From the NCBI RefSeq assembly GCF_004359215.1, contig NC_090622.1, forward strand, positions 2,545,171 to 2,589,862: a stretch of 44,692 bases of DNA, given 5' to 3'. Position 1 is the stretch's first letter. Every line of letters starts with the position of its first letter. Position numbers and translations under genes: made by a program. The notes under the pieces were generated by a model. The model ran no database searches, was not told where the DNA came from, and saw nothing but the letters and a program-made list of their open reading frames with translations. Below, one piece after another: positions 8,051-17,418 of this stretch. This stretch comes from Bremia lactucae. Lineage: Eukaryota > Oomycota > Peronosporomycetes > Peronosporales > Peronosporaceae.

Positions 8051-8953
8051 ATGGCAAGCAGCGTGGTGAATGCGCTTTTCGGTTCCTACGACCTTCGTAA
8101 CGCCAAGCAATGGCGGAATGAGGATATGATTTTTAGAGAGCAAGAGATCCAGTGGCTCAACGATGACATTGTTCGGGCGCATCAATGGCGACTCGCGGAC
8201 ACTGAGCGTTTCTTACGGCGCGAGAAGACGCAGAGCGAACATTTAGTGTGCGAGGCCCGCGCCGAGCAGTTGTCTACCGTAACGGAGCAGGCAACGCTTC
8301 TTTGCGGCTTCATTATCAGTGCCATGTGTAATGTCGGTGTACCCGATAATGTGCATGCTCATGTGCTGTTTCTATATACCGTCTCGGGCACAGCCGTGTG
8401 CGTGGCCATGCTCATTTGCGCCGTCATGTGCACTAATTTGCTCTTAGCAGTCACACGCTACGCAGCACATACATTAGAAGACAGTGTCCGGGCAATGGAT
8501 TTGTCGCAACTCGAGTGGAAGTCCCCTTTTAGCTCTTGGTGGCTCACAAGATGTGAAAAGGAACAGATGACCGCTTACAAGTTTATGCTCTTTGGTGTCG
8601 CTGCGTTTTTCTTTTACCTTGGCGCGGTGTCGTGGATTCAATTCTACATGTCGACGGGCACATCCATCAGCATTACGTCGCTATCGTTTGTGGGCTTTTT
8701 AATCTGGCAGCTGCGCATTGCCAGCAAATGGAGGTATCTGCTTACTCCACCGACTTTCGGGATGATACGAGGGTTGGAAGCTCTGGATCCAAACGCGGAC
8801 GTGTCGCCATCATATGTGTCAACCCCTATTACCCCCGACTCATCAACGCGAAGAAAAGGCGTGCTGGATCCGACTGCGGACGCGTCCGTCAACACCACTG
8901 CCTCCATTTTGTCTCGGGATACATTGAAAGCAGTACATGGACCGAGATTGTAA
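8051..8953 (+). CDS. Orai-like four-helix membrane protein (300 aa)
   Basis: Layout matches the Orai / CRAC-channel family: a soluble, helical N-terminus (about 1-78) rich in charged residues, TM1 about 80-97 (ATLLCGFIISAM), TM2 about 104-134, a cytosolic linker with a Trp-rich stretch, TM3 about 174-199 (YKFMLFGVAAFFFYLGAV), TM4 about 205-222 and a polar Ser/Thr-rich tail. TM1 aligns by eye with the Orai TM1 motif LLSGFAMVAMVE. At the position of the calcium-selecting Glu (Glu106 of human Orai1) this protein has Asn94, so a typical calcium filter is not conserved. The family call rests on helix spacing and TM1/TM3 resemblance, so it is moderate; another four-helix protein is possible. Single exon. 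It converges on the DHHC gene, with 115 bp between stops. Confidence 0.6.
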   Translation: MASSVVNALFGSYDLRNAKQWRNEDMIFREQEIQWLNDDIVRAHQWRLADTERFLRREKTQSEHLVCEARAEQLSTVTEQATLLCGFIISAMCNVGVPDNVHAHVLFLYTVSGTAVCVAMLICAVMCTNLLLAVTRYAAHTLEDSVRAMDLSQLEWKSPFSSWWLTRCEKEQMTAYKFMLFGVAAFFFYLGAVSWIQFYMSTGTSISITSLSFVGFLIWQLRIASKWRYLLTPPTFGMIRGLEALDPNADVSPSYVSTPITPDSSTRRKGVLDPTADASVNTTASILSRDTLKAVHGPRL

Positions 8954-9068
8954 GCGTCGTTGCGATTACTAAGCGCTGGACCTTGATAGAGCAAGACTTG
9001 CCTTGCAGTTTGACGCTTTGTCACACTTGTGGGGTATCGGTACTGACTGGGGCTCTTATTCAGGCGAC

Positions 9069-10002
9069 TCACGCGCTCAATAGTGGACCATCCGGTGGCA
9101 ACACATACGTTGCAAATTCAATCACTTCGTAGACGAATGCCAGCACAAGGAGTAGCAACCACCAGTAGAAATAGCGCACATTGCCCTTGCCCACGCACTT
9201 TCCTGTCCACGGACAGTGATGATCATATTCTTCTATACACACTCGGCAGTCCATACAATGCAGCGCTCTGAAAAGAAACATGCACGACAGAATTGACCAC
9301 CACGCGTTTTTGTTATGCGTTCTGCAGGTCACTTACCGTTCTGGTCGGTACGACTCACAATGGTCACAGTACGTGTACGTATCATCCGGTGGTATTTGAA
9401 TGCTGTACGATTAATACATGAGTTGTTTCGAATACCCGTTACTATCCATCGTTCTTTCTGTCGTACCTCTGTACAATACCTGGATTTGAGCACGCTACGA
9501 GCGCATAACACACCAAACACAAGCCTGAGACGACCAATCCAGCAGCCAGCTCAATTCCGCTAGCCTTTCTAAAGGTCAGTGCATTGATACAAAACGCTGT
9601 GATAAAAAAGATTGACCACGTAATTAGCATGATATGCCAATGCGGTCCAATCATGCAACTTGGTGGCAAAACGTCCGTATTTCCCTCAAGGTTCGTGGCT
9701 CGCCATCGAAAGCCAAAATTGGCACGCTTGAGCTGAACAAATTCGAGCACGTAATGCAATTTGATGCATAAAAGACCGTTGTACGTGTGTAGCACTCGCC
9801 ACTGACCATCCGTCCTGTCGCTGCCGCTTTCCAATGTAGTCGCGGCTGGAAATGGACGAATGCTTATGCGATTGCGCGCGAGCGAGCTATCGGTATCATT
9901 GCGCGGGTCCGTCGTGCTCAAGGATTCCGATGTAATCACACATGGCGACGCGACATGCAGCGGATTCAGCAAAGGCAGAAGTTGAGGATCGCGTTGCGTC
10001 AT
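9069..10002 (-). CDS. DHHC palmitoyltransferase, three exons (about 266 aa)
   Basis: Spliced from exons 10002-9467, 9402-9337 and 9267-9069. Introns 9466-9403 (64 bp, GTACGA...TACAG) and 9336-9268 (69 bp, GTAAGT...TTTTCAG) have good ends and keep the frame. Splicing restores a complete Cys-rich domain: TYTYCDHCESYRPERA from exon 2 joins LHCMDCRVCIEEYDHHCPW from exon 3, with the acyl-accepting DHHC at 216-219. TM1 is about 122-144, TM2 about 151-172, TM3 about 233-252. The enzyme attaches palmitate to Cys of membrane proteins at Golgi or plasma membrane. The usual fourth helix and the TTxE-type motif are not found. The stop TGA at 9071-9069 sits inside a perfect donor GTGAGT (GT at 9072-9071), so a further exon is possible but none is evident. 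The 3' end is uncertain. Confidence 0.9.
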
Positions 10003-10167
10003 ATAGCATGCAGTCGGTCAGTGCTCTTGTGAATATTTCAAAAATATCCTCCCTTTGACAGTTTTTGCGAACGTGAGTTTATTAATTTATGCCGTTCCCC
10101 ACTGCTTTCAAAACTTAATTTAGCACTTTTATTACTGACAAGGAGGGCGTTACATTGTATAATCGCT
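10003..10167. other. Intergenic, between two minus-strand genes
   Basis: 165 bp separating the DHHC start codon from the stop of the VPS9-RCC1 gene. It should carry the DHHC promoter; no motif stands out. Confidence 0.5.
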
Positions 10168-13062
10168 CTAGACGACAACAAGGGTATGGGAGGCACCACA
10201 CACCATTCGACAAACAATTCCAGCTTCTTTGAACCACACTACGCGCCTCTCTTGGACCTCAGCTGTTGCAATTCCAGCATCTAACGATGGATCGAAGAAA
10301 CTTGAATTTGATAGCAATAATGCTCCACTCGTTGATAAAAGCGCGTAGTGTGCTTCGCCACACGATATTGAAGCAATCCGGCCAAAGTACTTGAGCTCAA
10401 GTGTCATTGGTAGTGTCAATAACGTTGGCGAAAGATACATACTTTCAACATCTTGCGACGGATCGCTTCCAGTAATGAACACGGTACCATTTTGTGACAA
10501 GAATAACGAAAAGTTACTTCCTCCTGCGACGTCTATAAGTTTGCAAAAATCCAAAATTGAGGGTGTGATCGCCATCACCTGCTTCGGCTCGCTGACGTCC
10601 ATGTAGCATCCATGTCCTAGCTGTCCAGAGTCTCCACGTCCCCACGTAAATCCAACGCCTTCGCCACTAATCGCTAATGAATGATCTTTCCCTGCTGCAA
10701 TCCGGCAGACAGCAATATTTTGTGCCCCACTTTCAATTTTGGTTTTCATATCCATGTCCCATCCCGTCCAGTCAGCGTCGACTTGTCGTGGTTGCTATGC
10801 AGTCACATTGCCACATATTGCATCGTCAGATAATATTTTGAATTGTAGGATTGTCAAACACGTACCGCCATGTCCAGTAGATCCTTTGCAACACGACCAA
10901 GTTTCCCGAATCGATTGCAGCCCCATGAAAAAACGCGGCCATCTGATGATAGAGCAAGCGAATGGTATTCGCCACAAGCTACAGAGCGTACGTACACCCC
11001 TCGAAGATCCGCCACAACTGACGGCGTTGCGAAGGCTCCACTTTCCGTCTTAGAAAAGGAAAATCCCAGCTGACCTCTAGAATTGCTTCCCCATGCAAAC
11101 ACATGCCCATTCAAATCGGTAACCAGCGAGTGAAACCCTCCACAAGCGACTTGAATGATTGTATGCTGCTGCAGCGCAGATACACGTCGTGGAATCGTCA
11201 CACGTCGGGATTCGCCGTCAGCAATTACAAAGCCCAAGCGACCTCCGCTGCTGTCGCCCCACGTAAAGAGACCGCCATGTTCCGTCGAAGCTGCAAAAAA
11301 GCGTTGCCCGCTGCTCAAGTGTGTGAGACTACTATCACTCGCCGACATCAGCTTTCCACCTATACTGAATTTTACAGGATGAATGCCAACTTCACTGGGC
11401 ACACACCCATCAGTATTAGCGGATTTAGACGCATCTATATCTTCGTTCCCCGTAGACCAGTCTCCAATAATGTATGCCCGCCTTCCCGAATCGCTGGTAT
11501 TACTTACAATTTCATTGAAATCGTCTTGTTTGCTGTCATCTACACTCTTTTGCCGTGCAAGCTCCACCTTCTTCTCCGCCTGCATCAAATCGTGACGTAT
11601 TTTATGCGCTGCCTGCACGCACTTGGATTCTTGAATCGTCAATGAGCAACTTGTCTCACCGTGCAAATCATATTCCTTGCAAACGTCACGCATAAGAAAA
11701 TACTCAACAGCGACTTGAAAAGTTGCGAGCGTAAAGCCTAACGCTGTCGTATTTGAATTGATAAAGTGATACTTCGTAATATACTCCATTACCGCTGCGA
11801 TAGGAAATGACGACGCCATCCCTGCTTTCGTCTCCTGCATGCATTGATTACAAACTTGTACCAGTACAAAGAGAAGTTGATCCAGAATCTCGTCGGTTGT
11901 CAATGGATAAGCCTCTACAAGAGTTGACATTCAATACATTTTAAGCACGTGTACCCACAGTTTGATCGTACCGACATCCAATCGACGCAGCTTGACATTC
12001 TGCATCATAGCTTTCGTTAGTTGATCAATACTAGTCTTTAATACCAGCAGCATGTCCAGCGGCGTCTTTTTCAATGTAACTCGACGAAGGGTATCGCGCG
12101 CTTCCACAATATCACACTATTCACAGACGCTACCAGCACTAAGCACGATAGATAAAGACCCGTGTTAAGCAGTGTTGGCCATACCTGGAACCCTTTTTTA
12201 AGTCCAAAATCCTCGGGTGTATAGTGTCGAAAGCGATAAATCACTTCTTGCAGCTTCGTATCCTGCGCGTGGCAACTATCAACGAGTCCAGAAAACAGCG
12301 CATCGTGTAACTTTTCCATTAAATAGCACTCTACAACTTGTTCGATCTGAAGCGAATGACTCCTATCGTTATGCGTGGTCTCGATATTGTTTAAACTCCC
12401 TGCCTCGATCAACGCATCTGCAGCACTCTCCCACTCTTCTTTCAATTGACGTGGAAGTGCCTCTTTGTACCGTTTGAATCCGATCTCTTGGCTGTGGATA
12501 TTGTGCACTTGGCGAATTGTTGCATCGAGTTGATGAAACGCGAGCTCATTCTCCGGGAACGCGCGTAAAATCGCGGTATACTTGCGCAACGTCACGACGT
12601 CAATCTCGCTAAGATCGTCTGGTATTTCAATACCACCTTCAAGAGGCCGACTGATATGCAGCACCGTCACGTCTTGATGGCAAATAACTCTTTTCTCGAG
12701 CAGCAAGATTCGTACGCGTCTGCGATCACGAAAGCCTTTTCCTGTGTGAATATGGGAGCCCACAATCGTCGCTTCTTTACCTAATGGGAAAGCGCAGAGA
12801 AGAATTGAGTTGATACACACACTTGATACATTGGTCAATCGAGAAAAGAAGCACCGTTGAGCGTATCATAGGCGCCAAGAGGTCGCTTCTGCTCGTCGAC
12901 GTCGACAGGCGTGAAGAAGTGTGTGTACACGACGTCTTGCGTAATGGCTTCACCCAAGAGCAGTGCACGGTTCTGCGGGATGCAGAACAGGCAACGCGGG
13001 GAAAGCGCGCGCTGCGTTTGCTTCAAGTCTGCATTCAAAGCTTGCAAAAATGCGTCCGCCAT
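10168..13062 (-). CDS. VPS9-RCC1 protein, five exons, VARP-like N-terminus (about 874 aa)
   Basis: Exons 13062-12855, 12780-12185, 12116-11972, 11914-10866, 10794-10168. The four introns (74, 68, 57, 71 bp) are all GT-AG and the joined frame is open for 875 codons. Residues 1-260 resemble the N-terminus of ANKRD27/VARP (shared LNGK...G..I..G.GF pattern around residues 67-85). About 268-392 is a VPS9 domain, the fold that loads GTP on Rab5-family GTPases, with core LTTDEILDQLLFVLVQ; the key Asp is kept at 324, but the usual active-site Tyr position appears to be Phe377. A charged helical linker (about 395-515) leads to RCC1 repeats (about 519-874), seen as GLFTWGDSSGGRLG, HVFAWGSNSRGQLG, RVFSWGCNRFGKLG and GFTWGRGDSGQLG, likely a beta-propeller. 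Probably an endosomal Rab guanine-exchange factor; VPS9 plus RCC1 recalls alsin but without its DH-PH and MORN parts. Confidence 0.85.
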
Positions 13063-14154
13063 TATAAATTCAAATGCTGGTACTAAACCACTAGATTTTG
13101 GAGTGACATATTAATAACATTGAACGGTTGATGACTTAAGTCGAATGCGAATTACTAGCTATCTTATTTGATACAGTTATTCCCCTTTACGCAAAGCCGG
13201 TGGTGAGCCGACGAGATACACCACGACATCCGAAAACTTCCCGACAAGACTGCTGATGTATCATGTTCGCTTGCGAAGTGAGTCCACTCACGCTGGTGCC
13301 GAGCTCGTGACGTCGGCCGTGCTGCTGGAACATTTCGGCGCGAAGCTTGACCCTCGTGAAATAAAGAAGTTTGTTTTACCCGAACTAAAGAAAGTTCAAG
13401 AATTGTCAATCCTCGATACAGCCGCACACCTTGATTTGAATACGGAAGGCTTTAACGACGTATCTCAGCAACAAAACGCTCGCGCGTTCATACTGCTCGT
13501 GGGATTGAAACGTAACGATGCGGGCTCATTACAATGGGGTGGCCACCTCTGATGAAAAAGACTAAACACTTACGCCGTTAGGACGCTTTATTTGGCGAAA
13601 TATTGACGACAACGATTTTTGGAAAAGGTCGATACTTTTGTTGAGATGACCCTTTTAAATACCGTCACCGGCAATATTCGACTACTCTTCCGCTTCAAAT
13701 GGTTCAATCAGCGGTCCATATCCCAAGAAATTGTACCAATTGCCGTTCCGCGCGAGTCAGGTGACCATAACAAGACAGTTTTTAAGGTCACACGGATAAA
13801 GTGAACGCCTTTGTTCAAAATGTCGATAAATAGGCCGATAAAGCTGAGGAAATTACGCTTAAAATGGTATTTGGCGATTATGCGAAATCTAACAAAAAGC
13901 AGCGATCTAGAAAGTCATAATGAATATATTGCCGTAACTTTACAGTTACTTGCGATGTTACTATAAAGTCGATAGCAATGGAACTCCGCGAGCCATCACT
14001 TACTTGCCGGCATAAGAATGCAAAATCTCAAGGCCTTTGATCACGAACCGCACGATGTTGATGATGAAGCATGACCAAAAATAAAGCATTTGCGCTAAGA
14101 CACTAGAGCGATGTACCGTTTACTGGGCTACGAAAATTAAATGGCCACGCAGAC
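13063..14154. other. No recognisable gene; two short plus-strand frames
   Basis: Two frames are open: 13256-13552 (98 codons, ATG, beginning MYHVRLRSESTHAGAELVTS, probably helical, with a LDPREIKKFVLPELKKVQE segment; the frame is open upstream to about 13169 without ATG) and 13619-13804 (61 codons). Neither shows a signal peptide or a family motif. They may be pieces of one decayed gene or element. The rest, up to the LTR, is AT-rich and shows nothing. Confidence 0.35.
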
Positions 14155-14605
14155 TGCAATGGGGCACACATCGGTTGGAGAACCGTTGTTGTGGTAATTT
14201 TAAAACAGTTAGCTACTTAAACCCCATTTATTATGGGTAACAAATGTGGTCGCCGCCAGATATAAATCTGGCGGCCAAAATATATTTTAATTAGCTAGGT
14301 AAGGTCTTTAGATTTAAATAATCAAATAAAGTCCAGTTCCCCTTTTGATCTTAAAGCTTTTAAGTGCCTTGCTAAGGCTTGCGCAGTGATTTGTAAGAGA
14401 TATTAGCCTTCCTAAGGTATATCCTCTTGGGCACTAGTTGCCACTTGGTTCTACGAACCCCTGAGTCCCTTGGACTAGGCTTCCTTAAGCTTTCATGGCT
14501 TGTACGACTCCCTGAGTTGTTAAACCCATTAGTTCAATAGAACTAAGTGACTCTCTCAGTCCGAAAGTCTTCCTCTGACTTTAGGAGTGAGGTAGCTCCG
14601 CTACA
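14155..14605 (+). repeat. 5' LTR of chromovirus copy 1 (451 bp)
   Basis: Starts TGCAATGGGGCACACATCGG (consensus of the family starts TGTAATG) and ends GTAGCTCCGCTACA. Compared with the 3' LTR it lacks about 33 bp near 14195. It holds a perfect inverted repeat, GCCGCCAGAT-ATAA-ATCTGGCGGC, at 14252-14275. Confidence 0.9.
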
Positions 14606-14607
14606 CC

Positions 14608-14625
14608 TGGTAGCACTCGTAGTCA
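14608..14625 (+). promoter_or_regulatory. Candidate primer-binding site
   Basis: TGGTAGCACTCGTAG begins two bases after the LTR and starts with TGG, the complement of a tRNA 3' CCA. The same sequence follows the 5' LTR of copy 2 at 25016. The priming tRNA is not identified. Confidence 0.5.
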
Positions 14626-14665
14626 ACCTACGCCTGAGTCTTTACAAGACTAATTTCTCACGAAA

Positions 14666-15660
14666 ATAGAAGAGGTTCCAGAACTGTCAGAAGCGCAACG
14701 CGCCGCTTATGACAAGCTCAAAACCTTATTTGGGCTTGAACACGTGGAATTTATTTCTCCCAGGGACCAGAAGTCCTGAATACAAGGCTTGAAGCCTTCA
14801 TGCGGTACGAAGCCTCTCTGATCGGTCAGGTACAGGACTATTAAGCGGCATCTATGCCAACCCGGTATATCTCTGTACCTGACTCAGAGCCGAGGGCTCG
14901 CCCTCTAACTGTAAATGTGAAGACACTTGAGAGAAAAGAGGGAGAAAATCTCCCTTTTTGGATTAAGCAGATGGAAATGTCCATTAATTCCGCCTTGTTC
15001 TTAACAGAACGGCAAAAGGTGGTTATCGCCATTTCCAAACTTGGAGGTAGAGCCATGGAGTGGGCACTATCGTGCAGCACGTCCATAAACGACGCTTTTC
15101 CCTCATGAGATTCGCTGAAACAGAAAAGACCAGCATGTTTGCACCGCCTGATCAGGCTTTTTGCATGCGAGCACCTCCTAGCGACTCGACAGGGTAAAAG
15201 AACTAAAAGAACCCTAGGAGACTTAGTCCAGGAGTTGAGAACTCTCGTTGCATCTATGCATCAAGACCAGGTGCAAGAAGCAATTGTAGTGACCATCTTT
15301 ATGGGGGTCTCAATGAGGGCGTTGCCCGGACGGATTGTTCCGATCTCATCCGGCTACGTTCGAAGAGGCAGTTGCCATAGCGCTACGCGCCGAGTTCGAC
15401 TCTAAGTCTGCTTGCGTTAGCACGCCTGTTTACCGAACAAGCTCTTTGAGCACATGGGTTCCGTCTAAAAGAGCGGAACCCGGAACCCATGGATTTAAGC
15501 CTGGTTGAGGAAGGAGAAGAGGCTTATCAAGATGTGGAACAGCATGTGACCATCCGTAGATATTATATGTGCGGGCGGAAGCACGAAACATTTACGTCCG
15601 GCCTGCCCCCTACGAAAATCGCGTAAAGCTCGAATAAGTCCCAACTCCGACCTATACTAG
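14666..15660 (+). pseudogene. Gag relic, chromovirus copy 1
   Basis: Pieces in different frames correspond to the better preserved gag of copy 2: [20 protein letters not shown] near 14675, a capsid-type helical segment (LGGRAMEWALSCSTSINDAF, about 15040-15100), a block ending SHPATFEEAVAIALRAEF near 15350-15400, and near 15560 a remnant of a CCHC zinc knuckle (YMCGRKHET). Several stops and frameshifts separate them. Intact Gag would form the particle and bind RNA. Confidence 0.8.
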
Positions 15661-15834
15661 AGATATGGTACGGTGCGGGAAAACGTCGATACCCAGTAGG
15701 TGCGGGGTGCCCTACTGGGGAAGACCTAGGCTCTGTTAGACCTCTAGGAGGTGATAATAAACAGAAACTAGCCCTAATTAGCTCGGTGCTTATTGGCACG
15801 GGGCGAGAGTACAAGCCCGGCTTGCTAGTCGCTC

Positions 15835-16190
15835 AAGCGACTGTAAAGGACTTTGATAAACCGTGGTCAATTTTAATTGACTCAGGAGCATCTTGCAATT
15901 ATGCGCGACTCCATTCCCTTGAAGGAAGTCAATAATACGTTGAGGCGCTTAGAGCGCATGAAGGTGATACAATCACTGTACGCTTAGCGACTCGGGCTCA
16001 TGTCACTGTTCCCAAAGTTCCATTGAAGTTAGGCATAAAGTTTCTGGACTTTGACAGTGTGGAACGCTGTCTCGTCCTTGATTTGGATTCGAGGTATGAT
16101 TTCATCCTTGGTATGGCCTGGTTAGAACACCATGAGCCATGGATCGATTGGAGGTCTAAGACCTTAGGCGCCACGCGCAATGTTCCTAGC
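15835..16190 (+). pseudogene. Retropepsin (protease) relic, copy 1
   Basis: The active-site motif ILIDSGAS lies at about 15871-15894, and the C-terminal flap/core motif YDFILGMAWLEHHEPWIDW lies at about 16096-16155. One stop falls between them (in EGSQ-stop-YVEAL). The catalytic Asp is kept, but the domain is interrupted. Confidence 0.85.
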
Positions 16191-16837
16191 AAAGTTTTGG
16201 AGGGTCATGAACCCACCTTTGCTAGGCAACAGAAGCGCTATTGGCGCGGATCATTGAATGAGTCTGTCAGTGTTATAGACATTGAAATGTCTGAGTTAAT
16301 AAACTCTAATGTTAAAAACATTATTCTGAGCCCGACTCAGCAGAAAGAAGTGGAACAGCACGTACTCCGTCGAATGACACTCGTTGTAATAACGATTCAC
16401 TGAATGCTGAAAGCATTGTTGACCTAAGGCCGAATCATCAAGGGTGCAATATCCCTGAGATACGTGGCGTGGCACGTCTAAGTCCACCGAGTATGGTCGG
16501 CCGAGGTGGCACCATGCTAAGTGTCAAAAGTGACACTATTGGCAGTTCGCCAGGACATTTTGGGTCAAACCGTCATAATGCACGTGAAGCGACACGTAAA
16601 CGTTCGCTGTATAAGGAAGTTGAGTTACCTAACTCCTTGTCGGATGTCAAATTCGTCACCATGTCTTGTTTAGAACCAATACAGGCTGGAAAACCCGAGG
16701 ACGTGAATGTCCCGGACTCGAAGAGGCGTATTGTCTTCACTCCAACACAGGATGGACATGAAGCGAGCATACCCTCAAAAAGTGATACTAGTGAGCAATT
16801 ACATACGCTTGTAAATGGTGTAACCGGTAACATTGAC

Positions 16838-17218
16838 AATCTTTTTGATGAAAATTTGATGGATTTCTAAGGTAATCCTTTAAACCTTTAAGAGCATTAC
16901 GTTCTTGAACAGCTCTTTTAACGTCGTCGAGTAATGTTGAGGACGAAACACTTATTGTTGCAACAAAGGCCTTATGCTCACTGTTCGCTTGCGCAGTCGG
17001 CTTAAAATTGGCCCGGCGCGAAAGGGCATCAGCGACGACGTTAAGTCGTCCTGGTTTGCACTCCACGGAGAATTTATACTCCGCGAAGAAAAAGACAACC
17101 ATCTCGCAATTCTTTGCAAGAGGTGCGGACATTTTATGGCCGTGCAAAGATGCATGGTCTGTATATACAATGAACGGTCTATCTCCCAAGAATTAGACCC
17201 TAAGCTTAGTACAGGTGT
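16838..17218 (-). pseudogene. Foreign antisense RNase H fragment inserted in copy 1
   Basis: Copy 2 runs directly from GTAACATTGA (about 27265) to CCTTGCGGCAATCC (about 27287), whereas copy 1 has about 380 extra bp here. On the minus strand this insert encodes the end of a gypsy RNase H and its connection domain: FIVYTDHASLHG, then ECKPGRLNVVADALSRRA. It belongs to a different element from its host, since the host's own equivalent reads YKPGKQNALADALSRRP. Confidence 0.8.
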
Positions 17219-17418
17219 ACCTTGCGGCAATCCCTTCGTTACATGTTCTTTTAGAGCTTGACGAAATGTCTATTGATGAGTGCGGCTGAGCCTTAAACGC
17301 TCGAGACTTATCTGAGATGGTGGTCATTCGACCAACAGTTGAGTTAAACTCATCGTCACTTCTAGACTAAGCTGTCCTGGATGACACAAAAGCTGCAATT
17401 AGTGCGCTAAATGGGTCA

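Noticed and set aside
8632..9132. 166-codon plus-strand frame and 142-codon minus-strand frame at the Orai-like 3' end
   Set aside because: Out of frame or antisense to the membrane-protein gene; no domain seen. A small minus-strand part might be a DHHC exon, noted as a possibility only.
10739..11645. Plus-strand frames of 104 and 180 codons
   Set aside because: They are antisense shadows of the VPS9-RCC1 exons, which have clear domain content on the minus strand.
13164..13552. Possible RXLR effector
   Set aside because: The only similar string is HVRLR; there is no signal peptide before it and no RxLR-EER layout.
13560..14150. tRNA or rRNA gene in the gap before the LTR
   Set aside because: No cloverleaf, box A/B pair or rRNA-like stretch was found on either strand.
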